Assembly (NCBI GenBank): GCA_017303555.1
Contig: JAFLCN010000004.1
Span: 62,001-126,000 of the forward strand
DNA: 64,000 bases
Direction of reading: 5' to 3'
From: Planctomycetota bacterium
GTDB lineage: Bacteria; Planctomycetota; Phycisphaerae; Phycisphaerales; UBA1924
Shown: piece after piece, positions 43,948-52,460 of the stretch
Layout of the letters: the number at the start of each line of letters is the position of its first letter
How positions within the stretch are numbered: the first letter of the stretch is position 1
Notes under the pieces: generated by a model
Told to the model about the DNA's origin: nothing
The model's input: the letters and a program-made list of their open reading frames with translations, nothing else
Database searches by the model: none
Made by a program: the position numbers and the translations under genes

Positions 43948-46900
43948 ATGCGCAGCATTTCAGCCTCTGACAACCCTGAGAGTCGGTGCGAAGCACTGGC
44001 CCGTGATCCGTCGCTCTCGACGTTGATCGCTTCATTGTCCGCCGCGCTTGATTGCCCCGTTGCGGGGCTTTCTTTTGTTCTTGATGGTCAGCTTTTTTCC
44101 GCCCCCACAATTGGCTGGATCGGGGGTCGACGCGGAAGCCCGGCGGCCCTGTGCGGTCGCGTCATCGACGTCGGGCTTGACAACCCCGAAGCGCTCGTCC
44201 GCGAGCCATCCATCGCGCTCAACGACGATTCCCCCGACCACCGGTTCATCAGCGAAACCCAAGCCAAGTCGTATCTGGGCGTGCCCGTCAGGACCGAGAG
44301 TCTGGGAGTGGTTTGCCTTTTCGTCGCCGACCGGCGGCTCCGCCCGTGGACGCCGTCGGAAATCCAGTCGCTCCGGCAGGTGGCTTTGCTCCTGCCCGGG
44401 CTGCTGAACGCCCACCCCGCGTTGGGCGGGCCGACTGCTCGGCGCGCCTCAAATTCCGCTTGCGAGGATCATGTTCTCGAAGCAGAAGAGTTTCTGGAAG
44501 CAACATCCCGCCTGGCCAAAGTGGGCAGTTGGTCGCTCGATGCACGCTCGGGCCGGATCCGGTGGTCGAGTGAAGTCAAACGAATTCACGAAGTGGCCGA
44601 CGACTTCGAACCAACCGGCCTGACGGCCGCGGCGGGCTTCTACCCCGGCGATGCGGCGGACACGATCCGCGCGCTGGTTGAGCGCGCCCTCAAGAGCGGC
44701 GAAGGCTACGAAGCGGAGCTTCCGTTCGTGACCGCCAAGGGCCGCCACATCTGGGTGCGTTCGATCGGAAACTGCGTCTTCGAGAACGGGGTTTGCATCG
44801 GGCTCCGGGGCGTGTTTCAGGACATCACTTCCCGCAAACTGAGCGAGGAGCGCTACCGCCTCCTCGCCGAGTGCACCGACGACCTCGTGGTGCTCACCGA
44901 TCGGGACGGCCGCCCGCTCTACGTCAGCCCTTCGGTTGAACGCAAACTCGGCTGGACGCTGGACAACCTGCAGGATTTCACGCTGGAATCGCGGGTCCAC
45001 CCCGACGATCTCGATCGCGTCCGCCGACTGCTCCGACAGGCCGGCGCGGGCGAACACGCGAGCTCGCGCTATCGCTCCCGAACCAGGAACGATCGGTACC
45101 TCTGGCTCGATGTCCGGTGCGCTCCGGCGCTCTCATCGGACGGCAGCGTCGAGCACGTTGTCTGGACATCCCGCGATTCGTCGCAGCAGGTCTTTGTCGA
45201 GGAATGGCAACGAGAGCGCATCAGCATTCTCGAGATGCTCCTTTCGGGCGCTCCGCTCCAGCAGACCTTTGACCACTTGGTCCGCTCGATCGAAAGGCTC
45301 CGCCCCGGTGTGCGTGCATCCATCCTGACCACCGAAACCCGCGACGGTCACACGGTGCTCCGAGATGCTTCCGCGCCATCGCTGCCGCCCGAGTACCGCG
45401 CCAAGGTTGACGGCCTGCCCGCCGGGCCCAACATCGGAAGCTGCGGCGTCGCGGTCCACGAACGCCGACGTGTCATTTCCGCCGACCTGCTCAACGACCC
45501 CAATTGGCTCGCCCCACGCGAGATCGTCCGGGCGCTCAATCTCCGCTCCTGCTGGTCCGAGCCTTTCTTCTCTGCGGAGGGCGCAGTGCTCGGCACCTTC
45601 GCCATCTATGGAGACGCCCCCGGCGTTCCCGACGAATCCGAGATTCACCTGATTTCCGAGGCCGCCAAGCTGTGCGCCATCGCGATCGAGCGCCGCAATT
45701 CCGACGCCGCGGTCCGTACTGCGCTGGCCGATCTGGCGGCGACCCGCGACTCGCTCGAGACCCGCGGCCGGGAACTCCTCAAACGCAACGAGGACCTCGC
45801 CCTCTCCATGGCCGATTCCGAGCGCCTCCGCCGTCAGGCCGAACTCGACGCAATCGTCGCGCAGGAACTCCGCCGGCGCGCGGACGAGGCGAACCGCGCA
45901 AAGTCCGACTTCCTGGCCAACATGAGCCACGAGATCCGGACGCCGATGACCTCGATCCTCGGCTTCGCCGATCTGCTTTCGGACTCCCGCCAGGGCACCG
46001 AGAACAGCGCCGAATTCATCCGCGCGATCCACCGCAACGCCGAGCACCTGCTCACCGTCATCAACGACATTCTCGATATCACCAAGATCGAGGCCGGACG
46101 TGTTTCGATCGAACGCATCGAGTGCTCCCCCGCCACGATCATCCACGACGTCGCCAGCCTCATGACCGGCCGGGCGGCAGAAAAGGGCATCGGCCTCGAG
46201 TTCTCTTTCGCCGATTCCGTCCCTTCCACTCTCGTCACCGATCCCACCCGCCTCCGGCAGATCGCCATCAACCTGGTTGGCAACGCCATCAAGTTCACCG
46301 AAAATGGGCGTGTACGCGTGCTGCTCGAGTACGAGCCAGACCCCATGCTCCGCCCGCTGGGCGTCCTTCTCGTCCGGGTTCAGGACACCGGCATCGGTCT
46401 TTCCCGCGACCAACTCGACGGTCTCTTCGAGGCGTTCTCGCAGGCCGATCTTTCGACCACCCGCAAGTTCGGCGGCTCGGGACTGGGCCTGGCCATCAGC
46501 CGCCGCCTCGCTCGCCTCCTCGGCGGCGACATCTCCGCCACCTCCACGCCCGGCGTCGGTTCCGAGTTCGTCGTCCGCCTCAACTGCCGCCTGACCGAGA
46601 ACTCACCGGCCGACGAATCGGTCGCGCGACGCGCCGAATCCTCCGGACCGCTTCAAATCCGCGGCAGAATCCTGCTCGCCGAGGACGGCCCGGACAACCA
46701 GCGCCTGATCGTGCATCTGCTCCGAGCCGCTGGGGCAGAGGTGGTCACGGTCAGCAACGGCCACCTTGCGATCGAACAGTGCTTCGCGCAGCTCAACGCC
46801 GGCACGCCCTTCGACCTCATCCTGATGGACATGCAGATGCCCGTGAAGGACGGCTACGAAACCACCCGCGAGATCCGCGCCGCCGGATACACGCTCCCCA

Positions 46901-47061
46901 TCGTCGCGCTCACGGCCAACGTCCTCACCGAACAGCGGCGGCGCGCCATCGAGAGCGGCTGCGACGACATGATCGAAAAGCCGATCGAGCGTCAACGGTT
47001 CCTCAGCGTCTGCCGCGAGTGGATCATGGCCGGCGCCGAAAAACAGCGCGCTGTTCCATAA
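43948..47061 (+). CDS. Hybrid sensor histidine kinase/response regulator
   Basis: A 1037-residue cytoplasmic hybrid kinase. In order: a GAF-like domain (about 20-150), two PAS domains (about 175-300 and 305-420), a second GAF domain (about 430-590), a coiled coil, and the HisKA core. The H-box is LANMSHEIRTPM, with His661. The ATPase has N-box LVGNAIKFTENGRV, G1 VQDTGIGLS and G2 GSGLGLAISRRLARLLGG. A C-terminal receiver (about 910-1030) has phospho-acceptor D961 in LMDMQMP, with T and K residues in place. No cognate regulator is adjacent, so phosphorelay through a separate Hpt protein is likely. A terminator-like hairpin lies inside the gene near codons 36-43. Confidence 0.93.
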   Translation: MRSISASDNPESRCEALARDPSLSTLIASLSAALDCPVAGLSFVLDGQLFSAPTIGWIGGRRGSPAALCGRVIDVGLDNPEALVREPSIALNDDSPDHRFISETQAKSYLGVPVRTESLGVVCLFVADRRLRPWTPSEIQSLRQVALLLPGLLNAHPALGGPTARRASNSACEDHVLEAEEFLEATSRLAKVGSWSLDARSGRIRWSSEVKRIHEVADDFEPTGLTAAAGFYPGDAADTIRALVERALKSGEGYEAELPFVTAKGRHIWVRSIGNCVFENGVCIGLRGVFQDITSRKLSEERYRLLAECTDDLVVLTDRDGRPLYVSPSVERKLGWTLDNLQDFTLESRVHPDDLDRVRRLLRQAGAGEHASSRYRSRTRNDRYLWLDVRCAPALSSDGSVEHVVWTSRDSSQQVFVEEWQRERISILEMLLSGAPLQQTFDHLVRSIERLRPGVRASILTTETRDGHTVLRDASAPSLPPEYRAKVDGLPAGPNIGSCGVAVHERRRVISADLLNDPNWLAPREIVRALNLRSCWSEPFFSAEGAVLGTFAIYGDAPGVPDESEIHLISEAAKLCAIAIERRNSDAAVRTALADLAATRDSLETRGRELLKRNEDLALSMADSERLRRQAELDAIVAQELRRRADEANRAKSDFLANMSHEIRTPMTSILGFADLLSDSRQGTENSAEFIRAIHRNAEHLLTVINDILDITKIEAGRVSIERIECSPATIIHDVASLMTGRAAEKGIGLEFSFADSVPSTLVTDPTRLRQIAINLVGNAIKFTENGRVRVLLEYEPDPMLRPLGVLLVRVQDTGIGLSRDQLDGLFEAFSQADLSTTRKFGGSGLGLAISRRLARLLGGDISATSTPGVGSEFVVRLNCRLTENSPADESVARRAESSGPLQIRGRILLAEDGPDNQRLIVHLLRAAGAEVVTVSNGHLAIEQCFAQLNAGTPFDLILMDMQMPVKDGYETTREIRAAGYTLPIVALTANVLTEQRRRAIESGCDDMIEKPIERQRFLSVCREWIMAGAEKQRAVP
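44054..44082 (+). terminator. Intrinsic-terminator-like hairpin inside the hybrid kinase gene
   Basis: GCCCCG-TTG-CGGGGC stem-loop (44054-44068) followed at once by the T-rich tract TTTCTTTTGTTCTT. It has the form of a Rho-independent terminator but lies 36-45 codons into an open, GAF-like reading frame. Confidence 0.45.
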
Positions 47062-47076
47062 GAATCCGGTGGTCCC

Positions 47077-47304
47077 TCACCGCCCGCATTCGACCTCAAA
47101 CGCTCGGGCGTTGCTGCCGCCCGGTCCGACACGGAACGTGACCCGTTTGCCGCATTTCGGGCAGCGAGCGTCATACCCGTCCCCGGCTCGGTTCCGGTAA
47201 ACCCGCACGTAGGTCGGGCCGCAGCGGAAGAGCACCTGCAGAAACGGCTTCGCAGGATCATCCGAAGCCGAGGCTCTCGGCTTGATTGTGGCCCCCTCCT
47301 GCAT
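47077..47304 (-). CDS. Small zinc-ribbon-like protein
   Basis: A 75-residue protein (from ATG 47304; the frame is open further upstream, but the region before it is not obviously coding). It has a Cys-x2-Cys pair in DARCPKCGKRVTF and a basic, Gly-rich surround. A second pair is not visible, though two more cysteines (FRCGP and VECGR) could complete the site. I know no specific family. It converges with the hybrid kinase, their stop codons 15 bases apart. Confidence 0.6.
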   Translation of the reverse strand: MQEGATIKPRASASDDPAKPFLQVLFRCGPTYVRVYRNRAGDGYDARCPKCGKRVTFRVGPGGSNARAFEVECGR

Positions 47305-47407
47305 GTCCAACGATCCTGGCTTCACTTCGTTCGTATCGGCCGTTCCAAAGGGCCGGAACCTTGTTTCAATCAGATCCAAACAAAAACCTTCCAAGCCTTT
47401 ACGCGAC

Positions 47408-47436
47408 TTGAATCCGGTCCGCAGCAGATGTATAGT
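47408..47436 (+). promoter_or_regulatory. Strong sigma-70 promoter candidate for lpxI
   Basis: TTGAAT (47408-47413) and TATAGT (47431-47436) are separated by exactly 17 bases; each differs from consensus by few positions. The transcript would start near 47443, leaving a leader of about 100 bases before the lpxI start at 47542 (or about 33 bases to the alternative 47476 start). Confidence 0.7.
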
Positions 47437-47541
47437 GGCTAGTAACTTTTTCCGGGTACGGCACCCCCGCCTTGTATGGATTCACGAGCGGGAGCGGCCT
47501 CGGACGAATATTCTTGTTCCGAAGTCAGCCTTTCGGATTTC

Positions 47542-48438
47542 ATGTCGCTCGCAATTTCCCCAAGCTCACTCACGATCCTGCCCGACCCGCCGGCACCGCC
47601 GACGGGCATTGGCCTTATCGCAGGCGCCGGGCTGCTCCCGGTGAAGATCGCCCAGGGCCTCCGGGCTCAGGGCCACCGGGTGCATGGCTTGGGGCTTTCC
47701 AGCCAGTACGATCCGCAGCTCCCCCGCCTTTGCGAGACCTTCGCGGAGGTTGGCGTACTCCGCCTGGGTAGCTGGGGACGCATCCTGCGGGATTGGGGAG
47801 TCCGGCACGCCATCATGGTCGGCCGGGTGGACAAAGCCAAGCTGATGCACGACCCCTGGCGGCTCGTGCGCAACCTGCCCGACATCCGCACGGCACGCCT
47901 CTGGTTCCAGAAGCTGCGCCACGACAAGCGGTCGCACATGGTCCTTCGGGGAGTTGCGGAAGAGCTCCATCGTTTCGGGGTTTCGCTCCTCGATTCGACC
48001 ATGCCGATTCCGGATGAGCTTGCCCACATCGGCGTTCTCACCCGAACCCAGCCGACCGCCGAGCAGCGGGCCGACATCGACTTTGTCTGGCCGATGATGT
48101 CCGAGCTTCTCCGCTTCGATATCGGGCAGTCGGTGGCGATCCGAGAGCGCGACGTCATCGCCGTCGAGGCCGTGGAAGGCACCGACCGGATGATCGAGCG
48201 GGTGGCCCGCCTCTGCCGCGCCCGGGGTTGGACGCTTTGCAAGGGCGCTCGTGCGGGCCATGACCGCCGCAGCGACGTGCCGACCATCGGCGCGACGACG
48301 ATCGAAAAGATGGCCGCTGCCGGGGCCGGCTGCCTGGCGCTCGCCGCGGGCGATGTGATCATGCTCGAGAAGGAACGCGTGATCGACCTTGCCGATGAAC
48401 TGGGCATCTCGATCGTCGGTGTTCCGTCGATCATCTGA
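47542..48438 (+). CDS. lpxI: UDP-2,3-diacylglucosamine diphosphatase, LpxI family
   Basis: LpxI hydrolyses UDP-2,3-diacylglucosamine to 2,3-diacylglucosamine-1-phosphate, a step of lipid A synthesis (alternative to LpxH). The N-terminal GLIAGAGLLPVKIAQGLRAQG is the family signature. WGRILRDWGVRHAIMVGRVDK and TIGATTIEKMAAAGAGCLAL are other conserved parts. The start is ATG 47542 (298 residues); an earlier ATG at 47476 would add 22 residues. A good promoter lies upstream. The presence of LpxI implies lipid A production, consistent with a Gram-negative-type envelope. Confidence 0.92.
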   Translation: MSLAISPSSLTILPDPPAPPTGIGLIAGAGLLPVKIAQGLRAQGHRVHGLGLSSQYDPQLPRLCETFAEVGVLRLGSWGRILRDWGVRHAIMVGRVDKAKLMHDPWRLVRNLPDIRTARLWFQKLRHDKRSHMVLRGVAEELHRFGVSLLDSTMPIPDELAHIGVLTRTQPTAEQRADIDFVWPMMSELLRFDIGQSVAIRERDVIAVEAVEGTDRMIERVARLCRARGWTLCKGARAGHDRRSDVPTIGATTIEKMAAAGAGCLALAAGDVIMLEKERVIDLADELGISIVGVPSII

Positions 48439-48467
48439 CCGCGTTCTCGAACCTGCAACAATCAAGC

Positions 48468-49100
48468 GTGGACCCTGATTGCCCCTATGTCAGCAGAGGC
48501 GGCCTGAAGCTTGCGCACGCGCTGCGGGAATTTTCGGTCGATCCGACCGGCCTCCGATGCGCCGATCTTGGGTGCTCCACGGGAGGCTTTACCGATTGCC
48601 TCCTCCAGCACGGAGCGAAGTCCGTCGTCGCTGTCGATACCGGCTACGGGCAGCTCGCGTGGAAGCTCCGGAAAGACCCGCGTGTGACGGTGAAGGAGCG
48701 TTCCAACGCGCTGCACCTTGCGCCACCCAATCCCCCAGAGACCGATCTGGTGGTCGTCGATCTGGGTTGGACCAAGCAACGGCTGCTGATTCCGGTGGCG
48801 CTCCGATGGCTCGCGCCCGGCGGCCGGATCATCACGCTCATCAAGCCTCATTACGAGCAGGAAGCGCAAAGGCGAGAGAGCGTGGTGCTCGAAAAGGCCG
48901 CGGCCTTCGAGATCGCCGAGCGTGTTGCGCGGGAGATGCCTTCGCTCGGGGCGGAGGTGCTCGCTCTGACCGAATCACCCGTCCTGGGCGGTGCGAAGAG
49001 CGGCTCGAAATCCAAGGGGACAGGCAACACCGAGTGGCTCGCCCTGCTTACGCCGTCGTCGCCGGGGATTTCCACCCCTCCACTTCATCCGCGGGGTTGA
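48468..49100 (+). CDS. TlyA-like rRNA methyltransferase without S4 domain
   Basis: A 210-residue protein starting at GTG 48468. It opens YVSRGGLKLAHALREF, the conserved TlyA sequence, followed by the SAM-binding DLGCSTGGFTDCLLQHGA and VVDLGWTKQ. TlyA methylates 2'-O of cytidines in 16S and 23S rRNA and carries an N-terminal S4 RNA-binding domain. Here the S4 domain is missing and the protein begins directly at the Rossmann methylase core. Because the sequence upstream is a short intergenic gap after lpxI, no S4 part is hidden in another frame that I could see. Substrate is therefore uncertain. The 3' end overlaps the obg gene by 53 bases. Confidence 0.8.
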   Translation: MDPDCPYVSRGGLKLAHALREFSVDPTGLRCADLGCSTGGFTDCLLQHGAKSVVAVDTGYGQLAWKLRKDPRVTVKERSNALHLAPPNPPETDLVVVDLGWTKQRLLIPVALRWLAPGGRIITLIKPHYEQEAQRRESVVLEKAAAFEIAERVAREMPSLGAEVLALTESPVLGGAKSGSKSKGTGNTEWLALLTPSSPGISTPPLHPRG

Positions 49101-50097
49101 GCTCCTTCCAGAGCCGCTCCAGCAACGCGTGCAGGTTCGTCCGTGCCGCACCCGAGATCGCGATCACATCGCGATCCATCCGCAGTTCGAGTTCGCGACA
49201 GATCCGCTTGATCAGCTTCTCCCTTTCCGACTTCTCCGGAACGAGATCGATCTTGTTCAACACCACCAGCTCGCGCTTGTCGTACAGGGCCTGCGAATGC
49301 TGCCGCAGTTCCTCGCGGATCATCCTGTAGTTCTCGACGGGGTCGGATTCATCCTGCGGCATCACGTCGAGCAGATGCACCAGCACGCGTGTCCGCTCCA
49401 CGTGGCGCAGAAACTCGAGCCCAAGCCCCGCGCCCTGCGCGGCACCTTCGATCAATCCGGGGATGTCCGCGATCACGATCCGGCGGTGCGCATCCACCTC
49501 GGCAATGCCGAGCTGCGGGCTGAGCGTGGTGAACGGGTAGTCCGCGATCTTCGGATTCGCGCGCGTCAGCGCCGCCAGAAGCGTTGATTTCCCCGCGTTC
49601 GGCTTGCCCAACAGGCCGACGTCGGCGATCAACTTCAGTTCGAGGCGGATGTTGAATTGCTCGCCCTTCTCGCCCGGCGTCGCTTCGCGCGGGGTCTGAT
49701 AGGTCGAACTCTTGAAGTGCTCGTTCCCGAAGCCGCCCTTGCCACCTTTGGCGATCGTGACCGTTTCGCCCTTCTGCATGTCGTGCATCAGGTCGCCGGT
49801 GTCGTTGTTGAAGATCAGCGTGCCCGCGGGAACGCGGAGGATGAGGTCCTTGCCGTCGCCTCCGTGGCACTGCTTCGCCCCGCCGTTTTCGCCGGGCTGC
49901 GCCTCATACCGGGCTTGAATGCGGTAGTCGAAGAGCGTCGAGAGGCCATCCTCGCTCACGAAGAGCACCGAGCCGCCCTTGCCGGCGTCGCCGCCGCTCG
50001 GACCGCCCTTGGGAATGAACTTCTCACGCCGGAACGAGATGTGCCCGTTGCCGCCGTCGCCGGCCTTCACAGTGATGAGTGCAGTATCGACAAACAC
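49048..50097 (-). CDS. obgE: Obg GTPase (CgtA)
   Basis: An essential GTPase of 50S ribosome assembly and stress response (349 residues). GTG start at 50097. The N-terminal Obg fold is glycine-rich (KAGDGGNGHISFRREKFIP, GGPSGGDAGKGGSV). The GTPase has GKPNAGKST (G1), DIPG (G3) and NKID (G4). The C-terminal OCT extension is absent, as in many species. It converges with the TlyA-like gene, overlapping by 53 bases, which is a fairly long overlap of two conserved genes. Confidence 0.96.
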   Translation of the reverse strand: MFVDTALITVKAGDGGNGHISFRREKFIPKGGPSGGDAGKGGSVLFVSEDGLSTLFDYRIQARYEAQPGENGGAKQCHGGDGKDLILRVPAGTLIFNNDTGDLMHDMQKGETVTIAKGGKGGFGNEHFKSSTYQTPREATPGEKGEQFNIRLELKLIADVGLLGKPNAGKSTLLAALTRANPKIADYPFTTLSPQLGIAEVDAHRRIVIADIPGLIEGAAQGAGLGLEFLRHVERTRVLVHLLDVMPQDESDPVENYRMIREELRQHSQALYDKRELVVLNKIDLVPEKSEREKLIKRICRELELRMDRDVIAISGAARTNLHALLERLWKELNPADEVEGWKSPATTA

Positions 50098-50156
50098 GGG
50101 GCAACAGTAAGGGCCCGCGCCGCCCGAACCAAATCCGTTTCCGGCGTGCCCGAAAC

Positions 50157-50549
50157 TCAGGCCGCCCGGAGGTATCTGCCCGATCCGAGCGACTTCAGCA
50201 GACGCTCGCGGTCGCCGAGCCGTGCAAAGCTGGTGATGGCCAGCGCCATGCGCACGGGGCCCGGCTCGCTGTCATCCTGCCAGACCACGTTGCCGAACAC
50301 GATCACGCTCCGCTCGCCGCCCTGGGTGCTTTCGATCGTTCCTTGTCCGGTGGGCAGCGTGATCTGCATCGTCACCCGCGCGCCCTTCGCGACCGCACGG
50401 TCGAGTTCGAAACGGATTCCGCCTTCGGAAACGTCGTAGGCGTGGCCTTCCAGCGGGCTTGCATCTCCATCGATCTCGCGCACGCACACCGGGGTGTACA
50501 TGGGCTGCAGCGCAAAGCGTTCGAACCGGCGGCGATTGATGGCATTCAT
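50157..50549 (-). CDS. PilZ-domain protein (c-di-GMP binding)
   Basis: A 130-residue single-domain PilZ protein. ATG 50549 has AGGAG upstream. The c-di-GMP signature RxxxR is in NRRRFERF near the N-terminus, and D/NxSxxG is in YDVSEGGIRFEL. It should be a receptor linking c-di-GMP to motility or envelope traits, probably flagellar brake-like but without a YcgR N-domain. It lies upstream of obg on the same strand. Confidence 0.9.
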   Translation of the reverse strand: MNAINRRRFERFALQPMYTPVCVREIDGDASPLEGHAYDVSEGGIRFELDRAVAKGARVTMQITLPTGQGTIESTQGGERSVIVFGNVVWQDDSEPGPVRMALAITSFARLGDRERLLKSLGSGRYLRAA

Positions 50550-50735
50550 GGCAAGCGCTCCTGCATCTTGATCGCGAGGCACGGCCCCGCATCGACCCCC
50601 TGCTTATCGCCCGTCCGACCGGTCGCCTTCAACCCGGTTTGCCAACCCATTCCGAGAACCTTTTTGGGACGTCCCAGAAGTCGTGCAAAACTCCCGGCGC
50701 GTATCCTGCGAACAGAGGTTCGTCCTTCCATCCCG

Positions 50736-51623
50736 ATGTCCGACACGCTTCCAACTACCTCCCTGCCGACTGCCCCGCCGCCTCTCAGGGATCTCGACCC
50801 ACGCTGCGAGACTTGCGGCTACGAACTCGCCTCCGTTCTCGAATCTGCTGGCCCGTCGGGCGCGTGCCCCGAGTGCGGCACGCCGTGCTGGCAGAGCGGC
50901 CCTGCGCTGCGCCCGGGCACACCCTGGCAGCAGCGCATCGGCCTCACCTCTTTCTGGCTGACCATCTGGTACACGATCGCGAAGCCGGCGGAACTTTTCC
51001 GCGTCATGGAGGCGTCGAGCAAGCGGGCGTTCTCGCTTCTGCTGATCCAGACCTTCATTGCCGCGACGGCGTTCCTTTCTCCCTGGAGCGGCGTGTTCGT
51101 TTCCGATCCGGTGCGTCAACTGAGGTTCGCCCGTTCGTTCTCGCGGATTTTCCAGATCGTGGGCGCGGTCGTTGCCCAGATCAGCCTGCTCGCGATCTTC
51201 CTTTCGATCGCGACGCTCTTTCTCGGCTGGGCGCTCCGCTCGTACGCGCGCGCCCGCGGCTGGACCGTGCCCCGAGGAACCACGCTCTCCATCGTCGCGC
51301 ACGCATCGGTCGGCTGGACTGTACTCGCGGGCGTTGTCTGGTCCTTGCTCACGGCGTGGTTCGTCGCAACCCTGATCATCTCGTCGAGCGGCAGCGCCTC
51401 CGCCTCGCGTTTGCTGGGTCAGGCTTCGGGCTGGCTCGCCACATCGGGAGGGCGCTACGGATTGCTGCCCATTCCCGTTGTTGTGCTCGGAGCCGGCGGC
51501 GCACTCGTCGCCAGGATCGCGCTCATGGCGCTGCATTCGTGCAAGTTCGCCAACGCGCCGGAATCTGCGCCGCGCTTCGAGCCGAAACACGAGGAAACGC
51601 AGAGCCGCGAGAACCCCGCCTGA
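50736..51623 (+). CDS. Zinc-ribbon membrane protein A
   Basis: A 295-residue protein with an N-terminal zinc-ribbon: CETCGYEL and CPECGTPCW. Four or five TM helices follow (for example LLIQTFIAATAFLSPW and ISLLAIFLSIATLFLGW), then a charged tail. It is a paralogue of the next gene. In both, a cytoplasmic CxxC...CxxC ribbon precedes a membrane domain. I know no named family beyond the zinc-ribbon membrane proteins common in planctomycetes; a nucleic-acid or protein contact by the ribbon is a guess. Confidence 0.7.
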   Translation: MSDTLPTTSLPTAPPPLRDLDPRCETCGYELASVLESAGPSGACPECGTPCWQSGPALRPGTPWQQRIGLTSFWLTIWYTIAKPAELFRVMEASSKRAFSLLLIQTFIAATAFLSPWSGVFVSDPVRQLRFARSFSRIFQIVGAVVAQISLLAIFLSIATLFLGWALRSYARARGWTVPRGTTLSIVAHASVGWTVLAGVVWSLLTAWFVATLIISSSGSASASRLLGQASGWLATSGGRYGLLPIPVVVLGAGGALVARIALMALHSCKFANAPESAPRFEPKHEETQSRENPA

Positions 51624-51649
51624 TTCCCCCGCTTCCATCACCCGATGCG

Positions 51650-52408
51650 ATGCTCTGCGAGCGCTGCGGCTACGAACTCTCGGATATCCCCGTCACGTCT
51701 GTCTGTCCCGAGTGCGCTCTGCCGATTGCCGAGTCACGGCCCTCGACGCGGCCGGGCACGGCCTGGCAGCGCGCCTGGAATCACGGCAGCCGTCTTCTTC
51801 CGCTCGCGTGGTTTCAATCGACGGCGTTTGGGTTGCTGGCTCCGGCAAAGCAGATGCGCCGCGCCGCGATTGTTCCTGGAGGCGCTCGAGCGTTGCTCCG
51901 CATCAATCTGCTCATCGCTTCGGTTCTGCTGACACTCCAGAGCGCCGGGGCGATCCGCACCGCACTCATCGGCAACTGGCCGGCGGCGATTCTTCCGACT
52001 CCCGCTGTAGCGCTCGGGCCCACATGGAAGCCCGCATCGGTGGGGATCGTGTTCCTGCTCTGGTTCGGTCTGCTCTGGCTGCTGACCCGCATCGAGCGAA
52101 TCGGGATTCATTTTTACGCACGCAGAAGAGGCTGGCGCATCGGGCCGGTGCTCTCGCTGATCGGGACCGCGCACGCATCGGGCGCGTGGATCGCCGCGGC
52201 GATCGCCACACCGTTGCTCCCGATTGCTCTCGACTGGCTCGTTCGGGCGCTGCCACCTGCAATTTCGATCTATCTCTCCGGCTTCCAGGTCATCGCGATG
52301 CCTTTGGGCTTCATTTCGTGCATGATCTGGTTCGAATTGGCCACGTTCTTCGGCCTGCGAGTCTGCCGTTTCGCCAACCCGCCGGGCGTCCGGATGACGG
52401 ACGCATAA
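51650..52408 (+). CDS. Zinc-ribbon membrane protein B (paralogue)
   Basis: A 252-residue protein whose ribbon reads CERCGYELSDI and CPECALPI. The stretch after it (RPSTRPGTAWQRAW) aligns with the RPGTPWQQRI of protein A. Several TM helices follow (SVGIVFLLWFGLLWLL, HASGAWIAAAIATPLLPI). The ATG at 51650 is the first in-frame codon before the ribbon. The pair probably arose by tandem duplication and may form a hetero-oligomer. Confidence 0.7.
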   Translation: MLCERCGYELSDIPVTSVCPECALPIAESRPSTRPGTAWQRAWNHGSRLLPLAWFQSTAFGLLAPAKQMRRAAIVPGGARALLRINLLIASVLLTLQSAGAIRTALIGNWPAAILPTPAVALGPTWKPASVGIVFLLWFGLLWLLTRIERIGIHFYARRRGWRIGPVLSLIGTAHASGAWIAAAIATPLLPIALDWLVRALPPAISIYLSGFQVIAMPLGFISCMIWFELATFFGLRVCRFANPPGVRMTDA

Positions 52409-52460
52409 CATCGCACGGACGGCCGAAAGGAATCGCGCCGCGTCCAGTGAGCGGGAATCC

